Assembly: GCA_021790795.1 (NCBI GenBank)
Contig: JAJYFU010000014.1
Location: 1-42,527 of the forward strand
DNA: 42,527 nucleotides
Direction of reading: 5' to 3'
Source: Pseudomonadota bacterium
GTDB lineage: Bacteria; Pseudomonadota; Gammaproteobacteria; Steroidobacterales; Steroidobacteraceae
Part shown: one piece after another, positions 34,017-42,445 of the stretch
Layout of the letters: each line of letters opens with the position of its first letter
Numbering within the stretch: position 1 is the first letter of the stretch
Translations under genes and position numbers: made by a program
Notes under the pieces: generated by a model
What the model was told of the DNA's origin: nothing
The model's database searches: none
What the model saw: the letters and a program-made list of their open reading frames with translations, nothing else

Positions 34017-34436
34017 ATGAGAGCCACGCTCGTATGGGTAGCCGCGTTCGCAGTCATGATTGTGGCGCTACCTACCAGATCATTCGCGCAGAGCGGCATG
34101 TGGCACCCCTACAGCAGGAAATACGATCCTCATACCGTCGAGACCGTCTCCGGTGAGGTGATTGCGGTCCAAAAGATCGCCTACGGCCGACGCGGGTACT
34201 ACGGCATACACCTGTTGCTGAAGACGGCCCAGGGAGAAATTGCCGTGCACTTGGGTCCAGGCTGGTTCGTCAACCGGGAGCCGGTGAAGATCATGCCGCA
34301 CGACGTCATCGAAGTCACAGGCTCACGCGTGTCCTATGCCGGGAAACCGGCTTTGATCGCTGCCGAGGTGAAGAAGGGCGATCAGATCTTGAAACTGCGC
34401 ACCGCGGATGGCGTTCCGTTGTGGAGCAGAGGATAG
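34017..34436 (+). CDS. Small exported protein with OB-fold-like domain
   Basis: 139 residues. Signal peptide residues 1-25 (WVAAFAVMIVALPTRSFAQ) give a periplasmic protein. The rest is a compact beta-rich domain: ETVSGEVIAVQKIAYGRRG, YYGIHLLLKTAQGEIAVHLGP, IMPHDVIEVTGSRVSYAGK, ALIAAEVKKGDQILKLRTADG. The pattern is that of small periplasmic OB-fold proteins often labelled DNA-binding in databases. I would not repeat that function, because the protein is exported. ATG 34017 has GGAG 8 bases upstream. Likely co-transcribed with the DUF4136 gene. Confidence 0.75.
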   Translation: MRATLVWVAAFAVMIVALPTRSFAQSGMWHPYSRKYDPHTVETVSGEVIAVQKIAYGRRGYYGIHLLLKTAQGEIAVHLGPGWFVNREPVKIMPHDVIEVTGSRVSYAGKPALIAAEVKKGDQILKLRTADGVPLWSRG

Positions 34437-35302
34437 AGGGCACTGACCCCAGCGCCGGCAGTTGCTCGTCGGTCACGATCAAATGACTCGACGGAGGCCG
34501 CGGGCCGGGCAGCACGGGATGCTCGCGGGAAGTCCCGCGGCCGGATATCTCCGAAACCCGAGGGGAGCGTTGATGTCGACAGGGCGGTCTCGCACGGCAG
34601 GCAAAATAGGACCGACTTCGCCGGCCGTGCGTTGACGCGGCAAGACCGACCGCTTCGCTTGACATGCGGCGCTGATGCTTGGAAAGCCAGGAGCGGGCGT
34701 CTATCGACTCGGTACGGGTTGGCTCCATAGGGCGCACCAAGCGCAATAGGGGTTCTGCCAAACATCTCGTGGCGTGAGCCTCACGGCGGTACGGCGGTAC
34801 GAAGTGTTGCCAATGTTCGGGTCCGCAGATCCCATTCAGAGTCTATCCGTCGAAAGGGGGATGACGTTATCTGCGGATTGGCGCGGGACTGCCAAAGCGA
34901 TCGGTCCGTGCGCGAGTCGCTCCGTTCGATGCCGCCCTACGAGAGGCCGGTAAAGCCATCAATATAAGGAGGCCGCGGTCTGCGGCCGGATGACCTCATC
35001 GCAGGGAAGTGAAATAAACTCGATAAGTAGGACGTATGCCCCCAGAGCGGGGGATACTCGCCTGTCGAGCGCGCGCCGCTGCGCCGGTGGCGTGGCGGGA
35101 GGAGGGGTCCGAAGTCGGGCCGGCACGTCATGCGTTTGCGGATCCGAGACAGGTACGTTCGGGATTGCATGCCCAATGACGATACGTTAGCATGCTATGC
35201 AATCCTCGCCGTCGAGGCGACGGGCAGTAGTCGCCCGCGAAAAGGAATGCCCATTATCCGCCTTGTCACGCATGTGTGGCCGTTGTGCCCGATGAGCTAG
35301 GG
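34437..35302. other. 866-base spacer before the RND efflux operon
   Basis: No supported gene. Its visible structures are a hairpin GGCCGC-N5-GCGGCC (34971-34987), CCCCC-N5-GGGGG (35039-35053), and the promoter/operator region near 35163-35204 (listed separately). Composition is less even than in the genes, and open frames look like chance. Confidence 0.45.
35163..35204 (+). promoter_or_regulatory. Promoter and SlyA-type operator of the RND operon
   Basis: TTAGCATGCTAT (35187-35198) differs at only 2 of 12 positions from the SlyA consensus TTAGCAAGCTAA, and its core TAGCATGCTA is a perfect palindrome. A sigma-70-like pair TTGCAT (35165-35170), 17 bases, TAGCAT (35188-35193) places the operator on the -10 element. 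The box lies inside a wider inverted repeat, GATTGCAT (35163-35170) and ATGCAATC (35197-35204). The operon ends in a SlyA-like gene. Confidence 0.6.
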
Positions 35303-36892
35303 ATGCTTTCGAATTATCGCCAACAAAATCCGGCTCGCACACGCATCTGGCTGCGGCGGCGCCCTGGACCGCGGGTGCAAGGCATCAGGTCTGTGCTGTT
35401 GTTGGTCGGTTGCGGTTGCCTGGTGAGCCTCGCGGGCTGTTCTTTCGCGCCGCGGCACTCTCTGCCCACGCTGCCCACGGACGCCTATACGCGCGCGCCG
35501 GCGCCGCGCGCCACTGTCAGCGCCGCCGGACCGGCCGGTCAGGCGCAGCGGTTCGACTACGGCGCGTCACCTTCGGCACAATGGTGGCGGCAGTTCGATT
35601 CGCCGAAACTGGATACCCTTATCCGCAAGGCGCTGGCGAACAATCCCGGGTTGGTGCAGGAGCAGGCGCGGCTGCGAGAAGCGCGGGCCGCGATGGCAGC
35701 CGCGGCGGGCATATTCTACCCGCAGGTGAACGGCGATCTCAGCGCGATGCGACAGAGGACGTCCTCGGCCAGTTCCGGCGGCTCTTTCCCCGGCAGGATT
35801 TACTCGCTGTATTCCGGCGGACTTGCCGTCAGCTATTACCCGGACTTCTTTGGCGTCAACCGCCTGGTCTATAACGGCGAGAAAGCGCTGGTCGACTACC
35901 GGCGCTACGAGCTGGATGCGGCTCGTCTGACGCTGATCGGGAACGTCGCCTCCGCCGCGATCAGCGCAGCTTCGGTGCGCGCGCAGATTGTGGCGACCCG
36001 CGCCATCATCGCCCGTGAAGAGAAGCTGCTCAAGCTGACCCAGACACAATATCGATTCGGTGCCGTACCGTATTTGAGCGTGCTCACGCAGCGCGGCCAG
36101 GTGGCTTCTAGTGAGGCCAACCTGCCGACTCTGGAGCAGCAGTGGGCGGTCTATCGGCATGAACTCGCAATCCTGGTGGGCGAACTTCCGGCGCAATGGC
36201 GCGACCGCTCGCCGCGCATGAGCGAGGTTCGCCTGCCGGCGCGTGTTCCGGTGAGCCTGCCGTCGACGCTGCTGCAGCAGCGTCCGGACATCCGCGCCGC
36301 CGAGGCTCAATTGCACTATGCGGACGCGGAGATCGGCGTTGCAGTGGCGCAGATGTATCCGGCTGTGACGCTGACCGCGGAGTTTGGTCAGCAGAGCACG
36401 GCGCCCGGGGCTTTCCTGAATGCTGCCAGCAACATTTGGAGCCTCGCCGGCGATCTGGCTTTTCCGATCTTCGCGGGCGGCACTCTCGAGGCGCAGAAAC
36501 ACGAAGCGATCGCCTCTTACGACGCAACGGTCGCGGTCTACCGGCAGACAGTATTGGGCGCCTTCCAGCAGGTCGCGAACGCGCTGCGCGCGCTCGAGCA
36601 CGATGCCCAGCGGTTGCGGGCCGAACAGCATTCGCTCGCCGCCACCCGCGCGGCCTTGCACCTGTCCGAGACGAGTTATCGGGAAGGGTCAGTCGATTAC
36701 CTCTCGCTCTTGACGGCCGAGGTGCAGTACAGCAATGCGCGCCTGGGCTACATTCAGGCGGAATCGCAACGTTATCTCGATACCGTGAGCCTGTTCGTCG
36801 CTCTCGGCGGGGGCTGGAAAGCGCGGCCACCGGCTACTCATCCGCGCCCCGCCGCGACAAGAGGAAAATCCAGCATGGCTGAGGAGAATTGA
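35303..36892 (+). CDS. NodT-type outer-membrane efflux lipoprotein (RND system)
   Basis: Outer-membrane factor of about 529 residues; ATG 35303 is used, while GTG 35276 is in frame, and neither has a clear Shine-Dalgarno. The signal peptide ends in lipobox LAGC (Cys46). Family features: SAQWWRQFDSPKLDTLIRKAL, ANNPGLVQEQARLREARAA, IFYPQVNGDL, LLQQRPDIRAAEAQL, AQMYPAVTLTAEFG and the C-terminal YREGSVDYLSLLTAEVQYSNARL, in pieces. It is the same class as the factor at 16154 but clearly a distinct sequence. Its stop is 3 bases before the adaptor start, so the two are co-translated. Confidence 0.9.
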   Translation: MLSNYRQQNPARTRIWLRRRPGPRVQGIRSVLLLVGCGCLVSLAGCSFAPRHSLPTLPTDAYTRAPAPRATVSAAGPAGQAQRFDYGASPSAQWWRQFDSPKLDTLIRKALANNPGLVQEQARLREARAAMAAAAGIFYPQVNGDLSAMRQRTSSASSGGSFPGRIYSLYSGGLAVSYYPDFFGVNRLVYNGEKALVDYRRYELDAARLTLIGNVASAAISAASVRAQIVATRAIIAREEKLLKLTQTQYRFGAVPYLSVLTQRGQVASSEANLPTLEQQWAVYRHELAILVGELPAQWRDRSPRMSEVRLPARVPVSLPSTLLQQRPDIRAAEAQLHYADAEIGVAVAQMYPAVTLTAEFGQQSTAPGAFLNAASNIWSLAGDLAFPIFAGGTLEAQKHEAIASYDATVAVYRQTVLGAFQQVANALRALEHDAQRLRAEQHSLAATRAALHLSETSYREGSVDYLSLLTAEVQYSNARLGYIQAESQRYLDTVSLFVALGGGWKARPPATHPRPAATRGKSSMAEEN

Positions 36893-36895
36893 CCG

Positions 36896-37999
36896 ATGGC
36901 GAACTCTGAGCGGCACATCCTGCTGCGGACAGTGCTCATCGTCGCGGTGGTGCTTGGGGTGGTCTTCGGCATCAAGCTCTGGCAGAAGTACGCCGCGCAG
37001 GCGGCCCAGGCGCACCATGGTCCCTTCGAGGTGAGCGTCTCGGTGGCGCCGGTCGCCGAAGTATCGTGGCGCTCGGAGATTCACATGGTCGCCAGCCTGG
37101 TCGCGACCTCCGGTGTCGATCTCACCCCGCAGCTTTCGGGACAGGTGACCGGCATTTACTTCCATTCCGGCGAGCACGTGAAGAAAGGTCAGCGGCTCGT
37201 TCAGCTCGATGATTCGAACCAGCTGGCCGTGCTGGCCGAGGATCGCGCCAATGAAACGCTCGCCGGTATCAACTACCGGCGGGCGCAGCATCTCTACGCC
37301 GCACGCGCCACCAGCTTGGCGGCTCTCGATACCGCGCGGGCGGACGAGCAAAGCGCCAAGGCGGCCGTCGCCAACGTTCTTGCGACACTTGCGAAACTTG
37401 CGGTCAGCGCGCCGTTTTCCGGTTGGCTGGGTGTGCGCCAGGTCAGCCTAGGTGAGTATCTCTCGCCCGGGACCGAAATCGCCGCACTGAACGTGTGGAA
37501 TCCCTTGCGCGCCGAGTTCACCGTGCCGCAGAGCCAGAGCGGCTTGGTTCATCCGGGCCAATCGGTGGACCTCTCGGTCGATGCATTTCCGGGCCGGAAA
37601 TTTCTCGGGCGGATCACCGCGATTGATTCGCAGGTCAATCCCAGTACGCGCAACGTGACTGTGGAGGCGGTAGTCGGAAATTCGCGGTTGCAGCTCCGCC
37701 CGGGCATGTTCGGCGAAGCACGCATCATGGTCGGCACTGCGCGCAAACGCCTCGCGGTACCGACGGTTGCCGTCACCTACAGCACCTTCGGGGACTACGT
37801 GTACGTCGTCGAAAAGCGCAAGCAGGGTCCCCATGAGTTGCAGGTGGCAGTTGCGACGCCGATAAAAGCCGGGCACACGCGCGGCCGGATCACCATAATC
37901 CGCGGCGGTCTGCACCCCGGCGAGCTCGTGGTGACCGCCGGTCAGATCAAGCTGCACAATGGCATGCCGGTGGTGATTCGTAGCCACGGCGCACGCTGA
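36896..37999 (+). CDS. RND efflux periplasmic adaptor (membrane fusion protein)
   Basis: 367 residues. One N-terminal anchor helix (about 8-25, TVLIVAVVLGVVFGIKLW) with no lipobox. The lipoyl half has LTPQLSGQVTGIYFHSGEHVKKGQ (two pieces), then a short coiled hairpin. The second lipoyl half has VSAPFSGWLGVRQVSLGEYL, the beta-barrel has FTVPQSQSGLVHPGQSVDL, and the membrane-proximal part has LRPGMFGEARIMVG and LAVPTVAVTYSTFGDYVYVV. GAGGAG lies 10 bases before ATG 36896. It bridges the inner-membrane pump and the outer-membrane factor. Confidence 0.9.
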   Translation: MANSERHILLRTVLIVAVVLGVVFGIKLWQKYAAQAAQAHHGPFEVSVSVAPVAEVSWRSEIHMVASLVATSGVDLTPQLSGQVTGIYFHSGEHVKKGQRLVQLDDSNQLAVLAEDRANETLAGINYRRAQHLYAARATSLAALDTARADEQSAKAAVANVLATLAKLAVSAPFSGWLGVRQVSLGEYLSPGTEIAALNVWNPLRAEFTVPQSQSGLVHPGQSVDLSVDAFPGRKFLGRITAIDSQVNPSTRNVTVEAVVGNSRLQLRPGMFGEARIMVGTARKRLAVPTVAVTYSTFGDYVYVVEKRKQGPHELQVAVATPIKAGHTRGRITIIRGGLHPGELVVTAGQIKLHNGMPVVIRSHGAR

Positions 38000-38015
38000 A
38001 GACAAGGCTAGCGCG

Positions 38016-41000
38016 ATGCGTTTTACGGACATATTCGTACGCCGCCCGGTGCTCGCGACCTCCTTGAGCCTGGTGATTCTGCTGCTCGGACTGCGCGCCT
38101 GGACGGAAATGGCGGTGCGCCAGTACCCGAAGGTCACGAGCACGCTGGTAACCGTGACCACGGCCTATCCCGGCGCGAGTTCCTCCACCGTGCTCGGATT
38201 CGTGACCGCTCGACTCGAACAGGCGATCGCCTCCGCGCCGGGCATCGACTACATGACGGCCACCAGCTCCGAGGGCGTCTCGACGATCGTGGTGTACATG
38301 CGGCTTAACTACAACCCGAATGCCGCGGTTGCACAGATCATGTCCAAGGTGCAACAGGTTCAGAACCAGTTGCCGACCGGAACCCAGGCTCCGGTGATCA
38401 ACGAGACGGTCGGCAATCAGACCGCGCTGATGTACCTGGCCTTCTACAGCAATACGCTCAGTCAGCAGCAGGTTAACGACTACGTCCTGCGCGTCGTGCA
38501 ACCGAAGATACAGGGTGTGCGGGGCGTCGGTCAGGCGCAGATCGTGCCGGCCGGCACCGGCCCGAGCGGCGACAGTTTTGCTCTGCGCGCGTGGCTCAAT
38601 CCGAATCGCATGGCCGCCCTGGGGGTGACACCCGCCCAACTGGCCACAGCGCTCGCGTCCAACAACTACATCAGCGCCGTGGGACGCACGCGCTCGGCCG
38701 AAATCGCTCGCCCGATCCGGGCCGACACGATCCTGCACAACGCCCGCCAGTTCCGCAATCTCGTCGTGGCGCATTCCGGAAACACCCTGGTACGGTTGGG
38801 CGATGTTGCCAAGGTCGCGCTCGGAGGTCAGAACTACAATCAGGCCGTCTATTACGACGGGAAGCCCGCCGTTTTCATAGGCGTCTTCGCCACCCCGAAT
38901 GCGAACAGTCTGTCAGTGGCCAAAGGCGTCCACAAGGCGTTCGCGCAATTGAGGCGTTCGCTCCCGCCGGGCATCCAGGCCGCGATCCCGTATGACGGCA
39001 GTGTGTACATTCAGAAGTCGATCCATGAGGTCATGATGACCATCGCAATCACGCTCGCCGTGGTCGTGATCGTCATTTTCCTGTTTCTCGGATCGCTGCG
39101 CTCTCTGCTCATTCCCGCCGTGGCCATTCCCTTGGCGATCATCGGGGGCGGGATCTTCATGATCGCTGCCGGCTACACGATCAATCTGATTACATTGCTC
39201 GCCGTCGTACTCGCCATCGGGCTGGTCGTGGATGATGCCATCATCATCGTCGAGAACATCCACCGACACATGGAAGAGGGGATGGGCAGCTTCGATGCCG
39301 CGATTCGCGGGGCTCGCGAGCTCGCGAGCCCGATCGTCGTCATGGCGACCACGCTGGCGGCGGTATTTGCCCCCATTGCACTGACGGGCGGGTTAACGGG
39401 AAGCCTGTTCTCCGAATTTGCCTTCACGCTCGTCTTCACCGTCACGGTCTCCGCTGTCATCGCGCTTACGCTTTCACCGATGCTCTCCTCGAAGGTGCTG
39501 CGGCCTTCGCCTTCGCACGGGTTTGCGCACGCGCTCGATGCCGGCTACGAGCGTCTGCGCCATGGGTATGATCGCTCGCTTGCCGCGGTGCTCAAGCACC
39601 GCTCGGCCATGCTTGTGGTCGCTGCAGTAGTGTTCGTCTTGATTCCTGTGTTGTTTCTCGGCACACCGAGCGAATTGGCTCCCACCGAAGATCAGGGGCT
39701 CATCCTCGTCTCGGCGACCGGGCCGGCAACAGCGACATTGAGTTACTTGAACCACTATTCGCACCAGATCATGCATATTTTCCGGAGCTTCCCGGAAACA
39801 AAACAGGTCTTTCAGATCAACGGCGTATCGACCAGCGGCGCGCTCGATAACTCTATGATCGGCGGAATGAAGCTCAAGCCCTGGAGCCAGCGCTCCGTCA
39901 CGCAAATGGCGCTGACGCCGCTGGTGCAGCAGAAGCTCAATAGTCTCACCGGCGTGCAGGCCGCCGCATTCGCCAAGCCGTCGCTGCCGGGCTCGGCCGG
40001 GGGCTTCCCAGTTCAATTCGTCATCACCTCGAGCGGCCACTTCGCGAAGATCGATCAGGTCGCCGATGCGCTCATCGGCAAGGCGATGCAGAGCGGTCGG
40101 TTCGCGTTCCTCACCAAGGACCTGCGGTATGATTCCCCGGGGGTCGTGCTGCACGTCGATCGCAATCTTGCCGGGGATCTCGGCATCAGCATGGCCGATA
40201 TCGCCAATAATCTCGAGCCCTTGCTCGGCGGAAACTACATCAACCGCTTCGATATCTCCGGCCGTAGCTACAAAGTCATTCCGCAGGTATCGGGCCGCTT
40301 CCGCGCCCATCCCTCGATGCTGCGCGATTACTATATCCGTAGCGGTGCGGGCGCACTGATCCCGCTCTCGACGCTGCTCAAGGTGCGCACCGAAGTGCAA
40401 CCGGAGTACTTGCCGCAATTCCAGCAGCTCAACTCCGCGACGATTCAAGGCGTCATGGCCCCGGGGGTGACCCTCGGGCAGGCGCTTTCCTATCTGAAGG
40501 CCGAGGCGCAGAAGATCCTGCCGCCCGGATTCGGCATCAACTATGCCAGCGAATCGCGCCAATACATCCAGCAGGGTCACGCGATCATCATCACCTTCGC
40601 GCTGTCGGTGCTGCTGGTGTACCTGCTGCTCGCGGCGCAGTTCGAGAGCTTCCGCGATCCGTTGATTGTCTTGGTGACGCTGCCGATGGCGATCACCGGC
40701 GCACTCGTCTTTCTGTATCTTGGCGCCGCGACGATCAACATCTATACCGAGGTCGGTCTGATCACCCTCATTGGCCTGATCACCAAGCAGGGCATCCTGA
40801 TCGTGCAGTTCGCCAACGTGATTCAGGAGACCGAAGGGCTCGACCGTCGGGCTGCCGTCGAAAAGGCCTCGAGTATTCGTCTGCGTCCGATTCTGATGAC
40901 CACGGGCGCAATGGTCTTTGGCGCTTTGCCACTGGTGTTCGCAACCGGCCCGGGCGCGGTAAGCCGCTTCGACATGGGGCTGGTGATCGCCGCGGGTTTG

Positions 41001-41099
41001 GCGATCGGCGCGCTGTTCTCGCTCTATGTGGTGCCCGTGATCTACACGTATCTGGCGCGCGATCGCCGGCGCAGCGCTCCTGTGGTCGTCCAGTCGTGA
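38016..41099 (+). CDS. RND multidrug efflux pump, AcrB/HAE-1 type
   Basis: Proton-driven inner-membrane pump, 1027 residues, normal for AcrB-like proteins. The N-terminus FTDIFVRRPVLATSLSLVI is typical, followed by two large periplasmic loops and twelve helices. Proton-relay residues are present: Asp406-Asp407 in helix 4 (GLVVDDAIIIVENIHRH) and Lys924 in helix 10 (GLITKQGILIVQFAN). The phrases SEFAFTLVFTVTVSAVIAL and LRPILMTTGAMVFGALPL support the class. The best guess for cargo is hydrophobic toxic compounds; the binding pocket cannot be judged by eye. It sits between the adaptor and the SlyA-like gene. Confidence 0.93.
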   Translation: MRFTDIFVRRPVLATSLSLVILLLGLRAWTEMAVRQYPKVTSTLVTVTTAYPGASSSTVLGFVTARLEQAIASAPGIDYMTATSSEGVSTIVVYMRLNYNPNAAVAQIMSKVQQVQNQLPTGTQAPVINETVGNQTALMYLAFYSNTLSQQQVNDYVLRVVQPKIQGVRGVGQAQIVPAGTGPSGDSFALRAWLNPNRMAALGVTPAQLATALASNNYISAVGRTRSAEIARPIRADTILHNARQFRNLVVAHSGNTLVRLGDVAKVALGGQNYNQAVYYDGKPAVFIGVFATPNANSLSVAKGVHKAFAQLRRSLPPGIQAAIPYDGSVYIQKSIHEVMMTIAITLAVVVIVIFLFLGSLRSLLIPAVAIPLAIIGGGIFMIAAGYTINLITLLAVVLAIGLVVDDAIIIVENIHRHMEEGMGSFDAAIRGARELASPIVVMATTLAAVFAPIALTGGLTGSLFSEFAFTLVFTVTVSAVIALTLSPMLSSKVLRPSPSHGFAHALDAGYERLRHGYDRSLAAVLKHRSAMLVVAAVVFVLIPVLFLGTPSELAPTEDQGLILVSATGPATATLSYLNHYSHQIMHIFRSFPETKQVFQINGVSTSGALDNSMIGGMKLKPWSQRSVTQMALTPLVQQKLNSLTGVQAAAFAKPSLPGSAGGFPVQFVITSSGHFAKIDQVADALIGKAMQSGRFAFLTKDLRYDSPGVVLHVDRNLAGDLGISMADIANNLEPLLGGNYINRFDISGRSYKVIPQVSGRFRAHPSMLRDYYIRSGAGALIPLSTLLKVRTEVQPEYLPQFQQLNSATIQGVMAPGVTLGQALSYLKAEAQKILPPGFGINYASESRQYIQQGHAIIITFALSVLLVYLLLAAQFESFRDPLIVLVTLPMAITGALVFLYLGAATINIYTEVGLITLIGLITKQGILIVQFANVIQETEGLDRRAAVEKASSIRLRPILMTTGAMVFGALPLVFATGPGAVSRFDMGLVIAAGLAIGALFSLYVVPVIYTYLARDRRRSAPVVVQS

Positions 41100-41216
41100 G
41101 GCGCTGGTGCGGCGGGAGCGTAGCTTCCCCGCGCTCGCGCGCACCGATGAACCGATATACCGGCGCAGGCGGTGACGGACGCGGGTGCGGATCAATGGTG
41201 CGAGCCTGGACTATTT

Positions 41217-41228
41217 GCACGATCGTGC
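41217..41228. promoter_or_regulatory. 12-bp perfect palindrome before the SlyA-like gene
   Basis: GCACGATCGTGC lies 63 bases before GTG 41292 in the 192-base gap after the pump gene. It could be an operator for a secondary promoter of the regulator gene. Its sequence does not resemble the SlyA box. Confidence 0.35.
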
Positions 41229-41291
41229 CTGAGAACGCAGATCGGGGCGGGCTGGGGACCCGGGTCGCTATGGCTCATGAGGCCATGAGCG

Positions 41292-41825
41292 GTGCTTAAA
41301 CGTTCCGACAGCGCCGGATTCGGCACGCTACTCGGCGAAACCGGCCGCGCGTGGCGTTATCGCCTCGATCAGCGCCTCAAGCCGCTCGGGTTGAGCCAGG
41401 CGAAGTGGATCACGCTGCTGAAGCTTTCCTGGGCGGATGACGGCATCACACAGAAGGAATTGGCCGAGCGTCTGTGTATCGAAAGTCCCACCCTCGTCAG
41501 GCTACTGGATCGCATGGCGGCCGACGGCTGGATCGAGCGACGCGGGTCGGACATAGATCGGCGCAGCAAGACGGTGCACCTGCGTCGCAAGTCGTACGCG
41601 TTGCTCCAGCAGATCAACGCAGTGGCGACTCGCCTGAGTAGTGATCTACTGGAAGGCATTCCCGATGCCGAGATGCGCTCGTGCATGAGCGTTTTGCGGC
41701 GCATCAAGGAAAAAGCGCTCGCTCTGGACAGTATGGCGGATTTGACTCAATCGCCGTCGTGTGACTGCAACACAGGCCCCGCGCAACGCACCGGCGGCAA
41801 GCGCGCGCGAAAGAAGCGCGGGTAG
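41292..41825 (+). CDS. SlyA-like MarR-family regulator
   Basis: 177 residues from GTG 41292. It aligns by eye along most of SlyA: LLGETGRAWRYRLDQRLKPL, LSQAKWITLLKLSW, ITQKELAERLCIESPTLVRL, LDRMAADGWIERR and DIDRRSKTVHL. The N-terminal RAWRYRLDQRLKPLGLSQ is characteristic of SlyA/SlyA-like regulators rather than OhrR. A Lys/Arg-rich tail (about 160-177) follows the dimerisation helices. It is the last gene after the efflux genes and could repress them through the SlyA-type box at 35187, lifting repression when it binds an aromatic ligand. That circuit is an inference from position and site. Confidence 0.86.
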   Translation: MLKRSDSAGFGTLLGETGRAWRYRLDQRLKPLGLSQAKWITLLKLSWADDGITQKELAERLCIESPTLVRLLDRMAADGWIERRGSDIDRRSKTVHLRRKSYALLQQINAVATRLSSDLLEGIPDAEMRSCMSVLRRIKEKALALDSMADLTQSPSCDCNTGPAQRTGGKRARKKRG

Positions 41826-42006
41826 GGGATAACGGGGGCACGGCGCCTTTCGGTTCGTTGAGATCATGGTGCCGATTCGCCGTATGACGTCGCAGAAAGT
41901 TTAAGAATCGCCGAGGTCAAGTCGCGCGATTTCAGAGAACGCTTTATTCACTCCCGGGCTCGCGACATTCACCGGGACACAATTGAGTGCCGTCCCTGGA
42001 CTCGGT

Positions 42007-42060
42007 CGGCTTTCCAATAGCTGCTCCTACGATTGTAGGAGTTGCCTTCAGTCGATTGCC
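42007..42060. repeat. REP-like inverted pair (REPIN-type)
   Basis: CTCCTAC-GATT-GTAGGAG (42024-42041) is a perfect 7-bp inverted repeat with 4-base spacer. Each GTAGGAG arm continues outward into sequence like proteobacterial REP elements. The right arm reads GTAGGAGTTGCCTTCAGTCG, close to the Pseudomonas-type GTAGGAGCGGCTTCAGCCG, and the left arm on the other strand reads GTAGGAGCAGCTATTGG. Two REPs head to head form a REPIN. No RAYT transposase gene is in the window. Confidence 0.5.
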
Positions 42061-42417
42061 CGCAAGCCGGCCGCGGCCGTGTACCGAGTTGATTGCCGCC
42101 GGAACTTGGTACGACCCCGGACCGTTCTGGACGATACACAGACCCGGGTACGGAAGTTTTTCCCTGACGAGTCGATTGCACGGGGTAGGCCTGGGTCCGC
42201 CAGAAAGACCAACTGCCATCCGGACTGAGCTGTACCGCGGATCGACTGAGAAGCATGAAAGTGGGCACTCCGAGCACCACGGGCCCTTCGGGCACGAGTA
42301 CCCGTAGAAGCAGTGCAGTCGGATGGTCTCTGTGCGCCGCTCGTCGCGGATGAACCAATCGCGACAGCTCAGCGACGGAGCGAGTTTCCAACCGACTAGT
42401 CTGAAGTTCCCCCCTCG

Positions 42418-42445
42418 CCCCTGAGACAGTGGTCTCACTGAGGGG
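42418..42445. repeat. Overlapping alternative hairpins
   Basis: TGAGAC-AGTG-GTCTCA (42422-42437) and CAGTG-GTCT-CACTG (42427-42440) are perfect stems that share bases and so exclude each other. They are flanked by CCCC and GGGG runs. The origin is unknown; it could be the edge of a mobile element or a regulatory RNA structure. Confidence 0.35.

Noticed and set aside
34655-34690. TTGACA at about 34658 as a promoter
   Set aside because: No reasonable -10 element at 16-18 bases and no gene that it would serve.
39474-41195. 573-codon open frame on the minus strand
   Set aside because: Antisense to the RND pump. The product is His/Gln/Arg/Asp-rich without helices or domain motifs, as expected from a shadow frame of a membrane protein gene.
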